Part shown: positions 21,901 to 34,700 of the stretch, piece after piece
Position numbering within the stretch: position 1 is the first letter of the stretch
Layout: each line of letters begins with the position of its first letter
Assembly (NCBI GenBank): GCA_036186865.1
Contig: AP025055.1
Coordinates: forward strand, 4,657,355-4,721,354
DNA length: 64,000 nucleotides
Direction: 5' to 3'
From: Eustoma russellianum
Lineage: Eukaryota > Streptophyta > Magnoliopsida > Gentianales > Gentianaceae
The notes under the pieces: generated by a model
The model's database searches: none
Told to the model about the DNA's origin: nothing
What the model saw: the letters and a program-made list of their open reading frames with translations, nothing else
Position numbers and translations under genes: made by a program

Positions 21901-22335
21901 CCTCATTAAAATTCGGCCCTCCTTGTCGAATAACAGCAAATTTTCGCCCTTTAACCTTACCTCGCACCCGGTCTCGGTTGCTTTCCCGAGACTAATTATA
22001 TTACTCCGCAACTCTGGTATATAGTAGACTCCACTTAGCGACCTTTGCTCACCCGATTTTCCTTGAAGAATTATTGAACCCTTTCCTTTGATCTCAACAC
22101 ACGATCCATATCTGAATCTCATCTTTCCTTTTACGTTTTCATTCATCTCGGAGAAGTAAGATCGATTCTCCGACATATGATTGCTAGCTCCGTTGTCAAG
22201 ATACCATACGTGATCATCAAAGGATTGAGAAGTCAACTTACTCGGCATCAAGTTCTTCTCATTCAAATTAATCTCATGCACAAAGATGGTCTCGTCAACA
22301 TCATGACTATCGGCCATAAGAGCATCACCCGGCAT
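18939..22335 (-). pseudogene. copia B pol (protease, integrase, RT, RNase H)
   Basis: 22335-21166: protease with WYLDNGASNHM (Asn in place of Thr/Ser after the Asp), pre-integrase (WHARLGHVSFETL, CLVGKQ), integrase core with HGDF, RSDRGGEF and PQQNGVVERRN. 21162-20977: linker with FGCLAYAK. 20810-20181: reverse transcriptase start (WVFKIKKHADGS, YKACLVAKGY, DVKTAFLHGEL). 20190-19897: palm with VYVDDLFVTG. 19895-19512: MADLGHLIYYLGIEV. 19454-18939: RNase H with SSCEAEFMA and DNKSAIALTKNPVFHGRSKH. Frames change between these blocks at about 21164, 20980, 20185, 19896 and 19500, so no polyprotein can be made. Confidence 0.92.
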
Positions 22336-23220
22336 TGCTATCTTTTCGGGGCACTTGCTTGCGAAGTGTCCCAGTTTCTCACACCAAAATCATATTAATT
22401 TCGAACGATCCCTTTTCGTTTTTCCTTTTCCACGGTTGGGGCTTGTGTCATAGGCTTCATTGTCTTGATTTGGATCAGACCACTTGTCGCGGCCCCTACC
22501 ACGTGTGCCACGTCCACGAGTCTTTTGATATGAAGACCCTCGCTTTTCCCCGGCGTTAGTATATAAGAGAGAACTATGATGAGTTGAATTAATAGTCTCT
22601 TCATTAATCCGTTTCTCATACGCTTTCAAACGACCAACCACATCCTCGAAGTCGATTTTGTTCAAGTCCAACACTTGTTTGAGTGATGCAACGATGTGTA
22701 TAAATTTCGATCTTGGCAACCCATTAAGAAATTTCTTAACCATCTTGGAATCTTCTAAGGGCTGCCCTAAAGTAGCCGATTTTGCTGCTACTTCGGATAA
22801 CTTTCCGGCGAACACATCGATAGAATCAGTTTCCCCCATCTTGAGTATATCAAACACGGCGGCTAGGGTTTGGAGACGCGCCTCCTTTACTCTATCCGCC
22901 CCAAGATAGCGAGTCTTGATGGTATCCCAAATCGCTTTTGAGGTTTCTTGATTACCAACTTGCAAGATCAGGTTTTTGGGGATAGCTTGAAACAAGAGGG
23001 CAATCGCTATATCATTCTTTTCAGCATCATCCGAACCCGGATCAATTGTATCCCATACTTTGTGAACCCTGAGAACAACCTTCATGCGCATAGCCCACAC
23101 GACATAGTTGGTTGGAGATAACATCGGACATTGTACGGTTGCCGAACTTACCTCCCTTCCACGCGATTGACTTTGCAGTGCTCACGGGCCTTGCGCTGCT
23201 TTCACCGACTTCACTCATTG
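22336..23220 (-). pseudogene. copia B gag
   Basis: Starts MSEVGESSARPVSTAKSIAW at 23220 and shifts frame near 23110. It then continues PTNYVVWAMRMKVVLRVHKV, the usual UBN2/DUF4219 gag body (AIWDTIKTRYLGADRVKEAR; SKMVKKFLNGLP), to an RG-rich basic stretch (GRGTRGRGRDKW). The zinc knuckle that follows (WCEKLGHFASKCP) has its first Cys codon changed to TGA. That both removes a zinc ligand and ends the frame before pol. Confidence 0.85.
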
Positions 23221-23570
23221 TGGTTGAATCCTTCCAAGAACTCGTTGATCACAACTTCTGTTTTGATCTTTTTGGCCAGGTACCTTTCGGCCTAGGGCAA
23301 AAGGAATTTCTTACCCTTTTTTCAAACTGCAAAACGGCCAATTTCCCTTTCGGCCTTGCAATGTTTTTTTTATTTTGGCCGATTCCTTTCGGCTTATGAA
23401 AAAGGTTATCAGCCGATTCCTTTCGGCTTTTGCGGCGGCTCTTTTTTTCAATTAATTACTCGTTGAACAGAATCTGGCCCTTGTTGATACGAAGAACACG
23501 GTAACCTCCTCACGGGATCAACCTACACACGGCAACCCTCCACGGTGGCTCCTCCCTCTTCAAACAACCT

Positions 23571-23584
23571 TGGCTCTGATACCA
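23571..23584 (-). other. primer-binding site of copia B
   Basis: Minus strand TGGTATCAGAGCCA, complementary to the 3' end of plant initiator tRNA-Met. Confidence 0.9.
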
Positions 23585-23586
23585 AT

Positions 23587-23846
23587 TGAAGTAAACAACG
23601 GATTCAAAGAACAACGTGTATAAAGCACAACACACTTTATTGATAATTCTAATAATAACTCAAAACCGAACTAGTACTCGCCGCCATTACAATGGTTCGG
23701 CCGACTCCATTATATAGACTCCCTAGTCTAAACAAACCATTACCTAATAGGAAAAGATAAACACTAATAAGGAAATAAATTTAAAATAAAACTCCTACTT
23801 CTTAGGAGATTTCCTAAACCTTATCCTAGAAGGAAATTAACCAACA
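23587..23846 (-). repeat. 5' LTR of copia B
   Basis: TG...CA termini on the minus strand and a TATA box (CTATATAATGG, about 23726-23716). Ends two bases before the PBS. Confidence 0.8.
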
Positions 23847-24395
23847 AGAACCTCTTCTCCAAATATCCATTTTTCAGGTTCGTGTGCAGGTGATATATTG
23901 CGCATATATTGCGGTCAATCTGGGAGTATCAATGCGAATATTCTCTACTTAATTGTTATGGTCTTCTAAAAGGACAGTTATCTTAATGTTACTAATTTGA
24001 ACCAATCCCTGTATTTGCTGGAACCCTTTTCAGGCTACGAAACTCTAAGGACTACAAAACAGACCACCGTGCTTCGTTTATTTGTCATTCTGCAGGTACC
24101 AGCCACAAAAGTAGGCCAGCAATTCCTACACATTACCTGATGAAATGTTCCAGGAAGTGGAAGGTCATGAAGTGGAGAAGGACTGGACATACAGAGGTTA
24201 AACGCAGGGAGCTCATCGAATTACTTGATTGTTCCTGTATCAATTACCGAAAGAAACCTTGCCTAGAATTCATCCTGATTGGTGGTCTGGTATCCTCCGC
24301 CTTCTAGTCTATTTTTCGACTCCCCAAAGCCCAGATCGGTCAGAAGTCCGGCCAAGAGACATAGAATGCGAAATTTGGGGATTTGAGAGACTTCT
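23847..24395. other. unassigned sequence
   Basis: No gene recognised. Two short pyrimidine tract-CAG junctions occur near 24096 and 23892, but the flanking frames resemble no family I know. Confidence 0.4.
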
Positions 24396-24400
24396 ATTTT

Positions 24401-24561
24401 TGTTGGAAAAATGGACTTACATGAGGTGAGGCCCTTGAAACTTGGTCTTACATGAGGTGAGACCCATATCCACTCAAATTTTAAGGCAATGGATGGTGGT
24501 ACCTCATCCTCATATAAGCCATGCATTTTTTCTCAAATTAGCCAATGTGGGATTCTCAACA
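24401..24561 (-). repeat. TRIM LTR (left)
   Basis: TGTTGGAAAAATGG...GGGATTCTCAACA. Matches the right copy apart from several substitutions. Confidence 0.85.
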
Positions 24562-24659
24562 CCCGCCCTCACATGGCAACGTGGCTTGACATGCACACGC
24601 GCCTTACAACCTGCCCTCAATCACAAACCCCAAACCAGGCATGAACATCTGGACTTAGG

Positions 24660-24940
24660 TGAGGGGAAACATTAAGTGGCCAACCATGGGTCAGGCAAGG
24701 GGTGAGTCCACATTTTTAAATCTGCTCTGATACCTTGTTGAAAACTAGGCATGAACATCTGGACTTAGGTGAGGGGAAACATTAAGTGGCCAACCATGGG
24801 TCAAGCAAGGGGTGAGGTGGTTAGGTGAGTAGGTGAGAGAAAACATTAAGTGGCCAACCATGGGTCAAGCAAGGGGTGAGATGGTTAGGTGAGGGGAAAC
24901 ATTAAGTGGCCAACCATGGGTCAGGCAAGGGGTGAGTCCA
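24660..24940. repeat. tandem repeats inside the TRIM
   Basis: Four copies of an AACATTAAGTGGCCAACCAT...GGGTGAG unit (near 24669, 24778, 24844 and 24898), with alternating spacers of about 63 and 110 bp. Confidence 0.8.
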
Positions 24941-24965
24941 TATTTTTAAACCTGCTCTGATACCA

Positions 24966-25127
24966 TGTTGAAAACTTGGGCTTACATGAGGTGAGTCCCT
25001 TGAAACTTGGGCTTACATGAGGTGAGACTCATATCCACTCAAAACCTTAAGGCAATGGGTAGTGATACCTCATCTTCATATAAGCCATGTATTTTTTCTC
25101 AAATTAGCCAATGTGGGATTCTCAACA
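24966..25127 (-). repeat. TRIM LTR (right)
   Basis: TGTTGAAAACTTGGG...GGGATTCTCAACA, adjacent to the primer-binding site. Confidence 0.85.
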
Positions 25128-25132
25128 ATTTT

Positions 25133-25718
25133 GTTTGCTCAGTAAGCTTAGAATGTCATCTAGTAATTCACTATGTATAGGAGCTCTATCTTTGAATTGA
25201 CAAAGTTCCGAAATCTATCTATTCTGTTCTTATTGTAACGGAACTTTGTCTTTTTTGTATTTTGTGAAAGCCCTCTTGCGGCTTCATTGCTAACATCTAT
25301 CTTTGGTGTGCAGTTTTGTAAATTTTCCTATTGGCTTTTTATAAAATTTTAAATTTAAAAAAATATAAACAAAAAATGTTTTGAACTTTAGAAACGAGCA
25401 TCAACGCCTCCATCAACCCAACGTTCCAATTGCTAATTATCAATACCGATGAAACGACTTGTTCTTGGATATTTATCAAGACATACGACGCTCTGAGCAT
25501 TCTCTCTTTCAATTCAACAACGCATCATGTCAGTTCCTGAAATGTTTCTTCATGCTCACCAAAAAAATAATCGCTTCGCCTTATTCACACTCCTAATTTT
25601 GTGTGAATTGTTCTGCGTACTTTTGAGATCATCTCACAATACATTGTTCTTTTTGTTCCTTTCCAATTTGTACTCAAGATCTAATTTACTTGGGTACTTG
25701 ATTGGACAATAGTAGAAA
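25133..25718. other. unassigned spacer
   Basis: AT-rich. The 61-codon frame at 25527-25712 is hydrophobic but has no recognisable features. Confidence 0.45.
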
Positions 25719-25723
25719 TTGCT

Positions 25724-26738
25724 TGATGAACCAAAATAAACTACCTGTTAGTTAACAACAGTCAACGTCAGACTTTGGGCATAAAAGTGTTAAAGTCCCG
25801 CTGTCGGCACAAAAGCACTGATGCTCAGCCAAATTGCACTTCGGTCGTATTTTTAAAACTGCACCTCGGCCTCTGGGCTGAACTGCAGTTCGGCAAGAAT
25901 GCACCTTAGCACAGCTTGGCTAAAAGCTTATTGAGATAGCTAAAGCAAACTCACCTACAACTTCTGGCTCAGCTCAGCCACACAGCCGAGACGAACCGAT
26001 ACTTATTAATACATGAAGAACTGTTGAAGTGTAAACGCCACAAAATGATTCATCTCAGCTCGTCAAGGTCATACATTTATAATCAGCCTCGACAAAATGT
26101 TTAACACGGCCTCGGCCACATACCAGCTCGGCTGAATAACGCCAAAGAGCTGCCAGATGAGATCAAGGAAAGATATCGTCCATTATGCTTTGGGACCCAC
26201 TTAGCGGCTCTGCAGAATACTATCTAGATGTCAAGCAGTATTTGGCTCAGTACAAAGCCATCATTACAGGCCGACCTACGCAACAGCTATGAACTCAGGC
26301 TTTTGTCCCATCACACTGCAATTCTGTAATGGATTAGACTGCCATCACAGACACATCATTATCCTATCACTTGGCAGGGGGCCAAACCTCCTCTTTTTCC
26401 AGTATAAATACTCCTCACCTCACAACATGATGGGGGGTCGGGATTTTGGGAGAACAACTGAAGTATCACCTCCAGAACTCCATCTCGGCCACAATGCAAA
26501 ACTCACAAACTCAGTGAGATATTTTCAGGTTTCTCCAATCCTTTATATTCGAGCATGAATTGCATGAATAAACACCCATAACTGACTTGAGCGTCGGAGG
26601 GTTCTCCCGGGGCAGTGCCCCGGGACCTCTAACGTTTTTCTTCTTTCTCAGGCTTCGTTGAAGGATTCAGATGGAAGATTAACGACATATATTCTGGGTC
26701 ATCTCTGACCCTCATGATGACCAATCTCGGCCTCATCA
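25724..26738 (+). mobile_element. solo LTR of the TGATGAACC family
   Basis: Starts TGATGAACCAAAATAAAC and ends GGCCTCATCA, with a perfect TTGCT target duplication (25719-25723 and 26739-26743). Same family as the three LTRs at 48465, 50865 and 53469 but more diverged. Contains a plus-strand TATAAATACTCC box near 26402 and the leader block TTGCATGAATAAACACCC. Confidence 0.88.
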
Positions 26739-26857
26739 TTGCTCATGCCTAGGAAACGGATGACAATCTCCTAGAAAATTATACCATTTTCATTCCTTAA
26801 CGTACCCATCTTACACGAGATGGTTATTTTTTAATAGGTCACACATGTTACATAATA

Positions 26858-27022
26858 TACTACAACAACATTACTCATTGCCTTAGAGGCTCCTGCCTAT
26901 GGCAAGATATGGAAAGTCGGATGTACGCAACCATATCCATGTGTTATAAACACACAGAGGTTGTTTTCCGAAAACCCATAATGAAAATTGCGTGTCGATC
27001 TATTTCTATTTCACAATATAAG
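26858..27022 (-). mobile_element. TTG-tailed SINE copy 4, 5'-truncated
   Basis: Reverse copy: CAACAACATTACTCATTGCC at the tail, GGATGTACGCAACCATATCC and TTGCGTGTCGATC in the body. It ends about 80 bp short of the family head at CACAATATAAGAAGCGCGGCC. No clear target duplication. Confidence 0.75.
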
Positions 27023-27097
27023 AAGCGCGGCCAAAGATTTAAAATCTTCTCTAACGTGTAATGTTTTACCATCAAATGAATATATTCATTAAACTAT

Positions 27098-27286
27098 CGG
27101 ATGAGATCAGAGCAGGCCTCATATGAGACAAAATATGAGGTCTCCAATCACGCGACGCCACGTGTACAAAAGGGTCCGCTATTTACCTTTTTTCTTTTTT
27201 AAAAAAAGACTCTTTTGTACACGTGGCATCGCGTGATTGGAGGCCTCATATTTTGCCTCATATGAGGCCTCCTCTAAACTCATCCG
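27098..27286. mobile_element. foldback (near-palindromic) element with ~77-bp arms
   Basis: Left arm CGGATGAGATCAGAGCAGGC onward to about 27174 is the complement of 27286-27210 with few mismatches (GCCTCATATGAG, CAATCACGCGA, CACGTGTACAAAAG). The short loop is T/A-rich. No convincing target duplication, so class is uncertain; size and form suit a MITE. Confidence 0.7.
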
Positions 27287-28739
27287 GCAATTTCTTAACT
27301 ACCGCAGTTTCCACCCCTGCTAATAGTGGGGAATCTGCTTTCAGATAGTCCGCCATGTGGCTGAGAGCCCTCAAGGTAACGGAGGCGTGCAAATATTTCC
27401 TCGGGTTTCAAACTCAACGATGGCAACTAAACATGAGGATTGTGCGGTTGAATATTTTTTTAGAAGAGCTTATTTGACCTAATTGAGTACCTGGTTCTTA
27501 TTCCGACTAACCAAGAAGGTGAATTGAAGGGTGAGCCGATTGGTCGTAGGTTCGGCTGATCTTCCCCAAAGAAATAAATGGTATTTTTTATTTTATAACT
27601 AAAATATATGGTAATTTTTATTTTATATTTTATCGACGGTGTTTATCTTAAAACAAAATGTTGTTTTTGAATGACAAACTAAAGAACACACGTTAATCAG
27701 ATTTATTAACAATTTCATTCAAAACCAAAAGTAGCAGGTTTGAGGGAAAACCATGATTCAAAACTCGTAATTCGACCGAACCAAGAACAATGGGCAGCTG
27801 CCAAGTTCAATATCCATTAAGTATTTGAAAAGCATAAATTTTATGTTGGTCATATATAACTAGTGGCATAATGAGGTGATGTTATGTAAGATTTATCTAC
27901 ATACAAACAAAGTATGATTGGTCAAAAGGATGAGTGATCGAAACGGAGGCTTACATATATCATATACATTTGATTGACAAGAAACAACTAATGATACTTG
28001 TTCCATGATCAGTTTACAAATTATTTTTTAAGAGTAAAGAACTTTTATCTAACTTTTATTAGAACTGATTATAAGGGATCATCTTTTAAAATCTTTTTTG
28101 AAACCTTTTTTTAAATAATAGTAATTTATACGAATACACACTTAAGTGTCTAGCGTAAGGAGGGGGGGCATTCTAGAGTGCATCTAGGCTCAATACACTA
28201 CTTACTTAAATGTGTTCTTTTATGGAGTAATGAAGTTTAGGTACATATAGGGACGGATGTCTCGGTGGAAGTGAACATTTCTATTCTTTAGGATAGAGTT
28301 AATGTTTGGCTGCATCTTACCTCCAAACCCTAGCGATAACTTTTGCTGTTGTTCGAATATACTTGTTGTTGTTGGAGTTTAGGAAGAAGCATTTTAGGAG
28401 ATGATATCTATCTATTGTTTGTAACAATAGGCTAGATGTCAATTGTATTTAATATAATTAGTTAATGCATATAGCACATTCTTAAATAGATATATATGTT
28501 TATTTTCTTTTCACAACATATATATGTTTATTTTAAATAATTTATACATTTTTTTTAAATTTCTGAAGACGAAAATTTTTGTGGGGAATTTCCTATTAAA
28601 TTAAGCAGTGTTTGCAATAAATTCTTCAATTTGGCCTACAACAATTTCTCAAAAAAAAAAAAAATATTTTAGCCTACAAGATACGTTTTATTGAATCAGA
28701 AAAGAAAAAACAAAACATACCTCTATCTGAGATCTCGCG
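27287..28739. other. intergenic region upstream of the SR-rich gene
   Basis: No coding region recognised. AT-rich with a poly-A tract (about 28651-28663). The promoter of the gene at 28740 should lie near its right end, but no clear TATA box is visible. Confidence 0.45.
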
Positions 28740-31700
28740 ATGGTGGCCTCCTCTACCTCTGCGTCATCGTATTCCTCCTCCTCCTCTTCCAACACCTCCT
28801 CCTCCTCCTCTTCTACTCGCCGTCGTCGTCCCCGCCGCCGCCGGGACAGAGACCGCGAGTCTCCCCTCAAGGTCAGGAAGAAAAGCCACCGCCACCGCTC
28901 TTCTCACTCCAAGCGTCGTCGTAAGCGTGACTCTTCATCTGAATACGACTCTTCTTATTCCTCCTCTTCCTCATCAGACGTGGATCTCAGGTTTCTTATC
29001 TACGACTAGATAATCTTACTTTAATGAAGCCAGTGATTTTAGGTTAATTAATTTACTACTCTATGTATCGGTTGTTCGTGTTCCATCCGTTTATTGGCCA
29101 TTTCTCAGATTAAATCTAACTCTCGAAGATGTATGTGAATGCTTAGTTTGTTGCATTAGAATGTTTATTTTTGGTGTTTCAGTAAAGATTGAGCTTTTCT
29201 GTGTGTGTATATATTGTGAGTAGACATACATACATATACATATACATATGTACATATATGTTTGTGCCCATACGTACATCTATGTATATATGAATGTGTG
29301 TATGTATGTGTTTGTGTATAGATATGACATGTGTGCCTATCTACGTACACAGTTTTCCTCTTCCTGGAGCTAAATTAATTGGGCTCCTTCAAAATTTGAG
29401 AAAGTGTTTGTATGAGACAGAGGGAATGTAATTTACAACGTCATAATAGCAGCGTCTCTCAAATTTTTTTAAAGATGAGCGATAAGGGTGTTGAGAAAAA
29501 TAAGGAGTTAGTCATTCTTTGTGTAAATAGGATACTACCATATACAAAACTTACCTTAGTTAGTGTGATCAAATCATTACTTTAGTTAGTGTAATCGTTT
29601 GATTGATTCTATTTTCCATGTAAATTGTGTAGTATCAAAGATAAATAGGACATGTACTGTAAATCAAAATTATCAGTGAAGAAAGGAAAATCGTTATTCT
29701 TCAATTCTGAACATGGTATCAGAGCAGGACACTTCCTCTCTGGAAAAATTTTGAAGTTTCTGAGAATAGGCTCAGAAAGAACTTCATGATCGCCTAATAC
29801 CTTTCCCAACCAATTGGCTTTTTGCTGCAAACCATCACAGCCGAAGACTGTGTTGCTTACCAATTTTGTTCCCATCGTTTCTTCTACATCGTAACCTGCA
29901 AAATTATCACCCACAATGTCAGAGACTGGAAAACCAGAGGCGTCCTCCACCAATCCAGAACCATCACCCACATCCAACACTGTTTCCGGTGAATTAGCGT
30001 TACAAGTGGCTCAAATTCTCTGGGAAAGCCTTCGGCCTTTCGGACCACCACCACAGCAAATATTGCCCATACCTGAAACATTACACATATCAGTAAAACT
30101 GAACAGTGCAACTACTATTTATGGTCCACTGTCATCTATAGGGCCATACTTGGCCAAGGCAAGGTTGCACATCTCACTGGCAACCCGCCACCTCCGCCAC
30201 CACATGACCCACATTACAATAGATGGGAACAAGATGATAATAAGATTTTCACTTGGATATAGCAAAATGTGGAACCTACCATAATCAGCAACATTACTAG
30301 GTATCCCACGGCTAAGACCCTCTGGGATGGCCTAGCCCTTACTTATGGAATAAGTGGAGATGGAGTCCAAATCTTTGACCTGTACAAGCAAGCCAATACC
30401 ATCCGACAAGGGGATGGTACTGTGGAGGATTGTTGGAACAAACTCCAGGCAGTATGGATGTCAATAGACACTAAAGATCCGAATCCGATGCGATGCCTAG
30501 AAGACATCAGACTGTACTATCAGAAAACTCAGGAGTTTCGCCTTTACCAATTTCTTCTAGCCATTGGAGATTAGTTTGAGCAGGAAAAGAAAGAGATTGT
30601 CAAGAGGACACCTCTACCCTCGGTAGAGGCAGCCTTCCCGGAACAGTGTGTTCAGAGGTCATCATCCCTTAGAGAAGAACTCACCACTAGGAGTTGAAGT
30701 AGGACAGGGACTAGCAGGACGGGCTCCAGCCATGGGTAGAGGCAAAACCAAGTTGTCACCGTAGGTTGAAAAACAAGGAAACCCAACCCGCTCAACTACA
30801 TCATCGCGGGAAAAGAAAGTGGACAAGAGCCAGTTGATGTGTAACCATTGCAAAAAAGAAAGGTCACACAAAAGAGAGGTGATTTCAGTTGCAGGGGTAC
30901 CCAGACTGGTGGGAGGGAAAGAGAATAATCAGTGTTGGATTTGGTGCCAGTGCTGCCGGAATCACTGATATGGAGGAAGCCACCATCGACTCTGGAAGAG
31001 AAGACGGCGGCAAAGCCCTAACAGGAAGGACAGAGCAGCAGCCAAATGAAGAAGAGGCTTCACAGACGGTGGTTGGTAAAAGTTTCCCCTAAGCCTCCTT
31101 CCACTTTTATACCTCAATATTACTCCAAAGGTCTCTGTGTTTTCTGCTAAGGGCAATACAGTCCATACATATGATAATGTGCATAATATCCCCTCAGCTT
31201 TCAAAACCGCCACTTGCATCCCTCCTCAAATCGAAAATACTCAGAACGTCCCTCCAACTTTAAAAACAGACGGATTCACCCCAGTTCAGCCACAATTACG
31301 ACCTGTGCCCCTCAAACATCCACTACTGTTCAAACCAGCCCTAAAATTATGGATATTTCCACTTTGACCCATAAACCTACTTCTTCCATACAAATTAAAT
31401 CTCGTTGCCAAACTGGACGATCCCCTCCTCAACCTAACTCCCGGTTGATAATTGATTGTGGGGCCTCAGATACTATGACCTTTGATCCTATTGATTTTAT
31501 TAGCCACTCTAACCCTTTAAAGACTCATGTTGAAACCGCTAGTGGAGAGATTATTCCTGTCCAGGGAGGGGGGACCATTGCTATCACCCCCAAAATAACC
31601 TTACCCCACTGCTTGTTTGTCCCGTCTCTATCCACAAAATTATTATCTGTCAGTCAAATCACCAAAGAATTAGACTGTGTCATTCTCATGTATCCTTCAT

Positions 31701-34700
31701 TTTGCCAATTGCAGGACATTCATACGGGGAACATCATTGGACGTGGTACTGAGACTGGCGGACTCTATTACGTTGATACAGTAGAACAAGAGGGCGGTCT
31801 AATCTTGCCACCGGATCTGTTACTCGTCACTTGTGGCTCTGGCATCGCTGTTTAGGGCACTCATCATTCAGTTATCTTAAATTTCTTTTTCCAGACCTGT
31901 TTTCCACTCAAAACAATGATTTACACCATTTAGCATGTAACACTTGTCTCTGGGTCAAATAGCCTTGAGCAACGTATCGGGCTAATAATACTCGTGTGGA
32001 AAAATTTTTTCGTTAATACATTCAGATGTGTGGGGTCCTCACCCTACTTCTCTTGGTTACAAATATTTGTCATTTTTGTTGATGACTTTTCTCGGATGAC
32101 TTGGCTATATATCCTTAAACACAAATCTGAGGTTAGCACAAAATTCATCGAATTCCATAAGATGATTACTACACAGTTTCATGCGCCATACAAATCCTTC
32201 GGACAAACAATGGTGGGAAATTTTTTGAAGGGGCACTTAAAAATTTTTTCTCTGACTATGGCATAATTCATCAAACTTCGTGTCCTGACACTCCCAAACA
32301 AAATGGAGTTGCAGAACGAAAAATCGCACTCTCCTCGAAATGACACGAGCTATGATGCTTGATACTAATGTTCCTCGTGGTTTTTGGTCGGAGGCCATGT
32401 CTAATGCTACCTATATAAGTAACCCACTCCTTACGACCATCCTACGCCATCAAACACCACTACAAATGTTAGCCACCAAACCATCATTCCATCCATCCTT
32501 ACATTACCCCCAAGAGTTTTTGGTTGCAGCGTTTTTGTCCATATTCCTCGAACCCATCGAGATAAACTTGACCCTTGTGCTGAGAAACGTGCCTTTGTTG
32601 GTTATGCGTCTACCCAAAAAGGATACCGGTGTTACAACCCTCGAACTCGCTGAATCCATATCACTATGAACTGTATGTTTCTTGAGACCGAACCCTTCTT
32701 TGCTACACAATCTCAGTCTCAGGGGGAGATAACTGGTGACGATACTCTCGATTGGCTATCTAGACTATACTGGTTGACGACTGAACCAACACGGCAAGTA
32801 GATGACGTCGACTGTTCAGCGGTACCCTACAGTAATGAGGACGTCAGAACCAGATCCACTGATGATACTTCCCGGTCGAATGACTCTCAACAGGTAAGCG
32901 ATAAGTATACAGGTTGACGATTCTATGTCTAATTTTCCCATTACTGAGATTGACCCATCTATTGAAATTACTGATTCACCTATGCCCCATTTTGACTCTT
33001 CCTTTCCCATTCCTCCAAATTCTCCCATGGACTGTACTAATCCCTTTGCAGAGAATCAGGGACGTTTGCTACCACCCAGAAAGAACAGAGGAATACCACC
33101 TGAACGGTACTCCCCCACCAAGGTTGCTCAAGCCTCCAAGTACCCGGTCAGGAAGCCATGGAAAGATATGACAGGACCAGCACACAGTTTCTTTGTGACA
33201 CTATGTTCTGAGAAAATACCTCACACCGTGGATGAGGCCCGCAGACAGCCACAGTGGAAGGAAGCTATGGATATAGAAATGGAGGCACTCAAGAAGAATC
33301 AGACATGGGAGAAATGTCAACTACCACATGGTAAGAAAACTATTGGATGCAGGTGGGTGTTTACTATTAAATACAAGGCAGACAGAAGTATCGAGAGACA
33401 TAAAGCCAGACTAGTTGCAAAAGGATATACCCAGACATACGGCATCGACTATTCGGAAACCTTCTCTCCTGTAGCACGAATAGACACCATTCGAGTATTA
33501 TTTTCTATTGCCGCAAATGAAAACTGGCCCTTACAACAATTTGATGTAAAGAATGCTTTTCTACATTGAGATCTGAAGGAAGAGGTATACATGGAACTAC
33601 CACCAGGTTTTACCAAAGAATTCGAGCCAGAACAAGTGTGTCGGCTGAAAAAAGCGTTATACGGGCTAAAGCAGTCACCCAGAGCATGGTTTGGCCGGTT
33701 CACTGCTGTCATGAAAAATGATGGATACAAATAAAGCAATGCTGATCATACTCTCTTCTTCAAAAAACAGGGAAGTAGTATTACATGCCTTATTATTTAC
33801 GTTGATGACATAATTATTACTGGAAATGATACTAATGAAATCTCTCGTCTTAGGAATCACCTGTTCACCCAATTTGAGATGAAGGACCTTGGAGGCCTAA
33901 AGTATTTTCTGGGAATTGAGGTATTGCGTTCTCCTATGGGCATCTACATTTCTCAACGCAAGTATATTCTGGACTTGCTTATTGAAGTCGGACTGCTGGA
34001 TGGGAAACTGGCGGATATTCTGATGGTTCCAAATCAAAAGCTAGACATGATTCAGGGAGCGCCACTAGTGAAACGAGAAAGATACCAGAGGTTGGTTGGA
34101 AAACTGATATATCTGTCTCACACACGACCATATATTGTCTGCTTTGTTGGTATAGTAAGCCAGTTCACGCACAACCCACAAGAACATCACCTTGAAGCAG
34201 TTTTCAGAATCTTGAGATATCTCAAAGGTACGCCTGGTCATGACATTGTGTTTCGAAACCATGGACACCTTAACATTGAAGCATATACGGATGCGGACTA
34301 CGCAGGAAATGTAGTAGACAGACGGTCGACTTCTGGATATCTTATGCTAGTAGGTGGGAATTTGGTTATTTGGCGAAGCAAAAAAAAATCTGTGGTGTCA
34401 CTATCTAGTGCAGAAGCAGAGTTCCGAGGAATCGTCAAAGGTATTACTGAAGTCTTGTGGTTACAAAAGCTCATGACAGAACTTGGTTTTCAAACAAAGG
34501 GTCCGACATGTTTATATTGTGATAACAAGGCCTCGATCAGCATCTCAGAAAATCCTGTCCAACACGACCGAACCAAACATATTGAGATTGACCGTCATTT
34601 TATCAAAGAAAAACTTGATAGTGGTGTCGTTGCCCTGCCATTCGTTCGCACTGAAGATCATCTTGCAGACATACTCACGAAAGCAGTCAATGGGCGAGTC

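Larger units (their letters stand above)
18997..23846 (-). mobile_element. Ty1/copia retrotransposon B, missing its 3' LTR
   Basis: Read right to left: 260-bp 5' LTR (23846-23587, TGTTGGTTAA...TACTTCA), PBS, leader, gag, pol and a polypurine tract AAGGGGGAGA (about 19011-19002). The sequence beyond the tract does not match the 5' LTR start, so the 3' LTR is lost at the tract and no target duplication can be scored. Stops and frameshifts in gag and pol show decay. Confidence 0.88.
24401..25127 (-). mobile_element. TRIM (miniature LTR retrotransposon)
   Basis: Two direct repeats, 24401-24561 and 24966-25127 (about 161 bp, TGTTG...CAACA), enclose about 400 bp. Perfect ATTTT target duplication at 24396-24400 and 25128-25132. 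On the minus strand the right repeat is followed at once by TGGTATCAGAGCAG (24965-24952), an initiator tRNA-Met primer site, which fixes the direction. No coding capacity. The interior is a duplication of GTGGCCAACCATGGGTCA units plus a partial second PBS/LTR junction at 24722-24744, pointing to internal rearrangement. Confidence 0.88.

Noticed and set aside
24263..24526. 87-codon minus-strand ORF overlapping the TRIM end
   Set aside because: Crosses the TRIM boundary and its TSD, so it cannot be an ancestral gene.
28688..28870. Glu-rich minus-strand ORF (VEEEEEEVLEEEEEE)
   Set aside because: Complement of the Ser-coding TCC/TCT repeats in exon 1 of the SR-rich gene.
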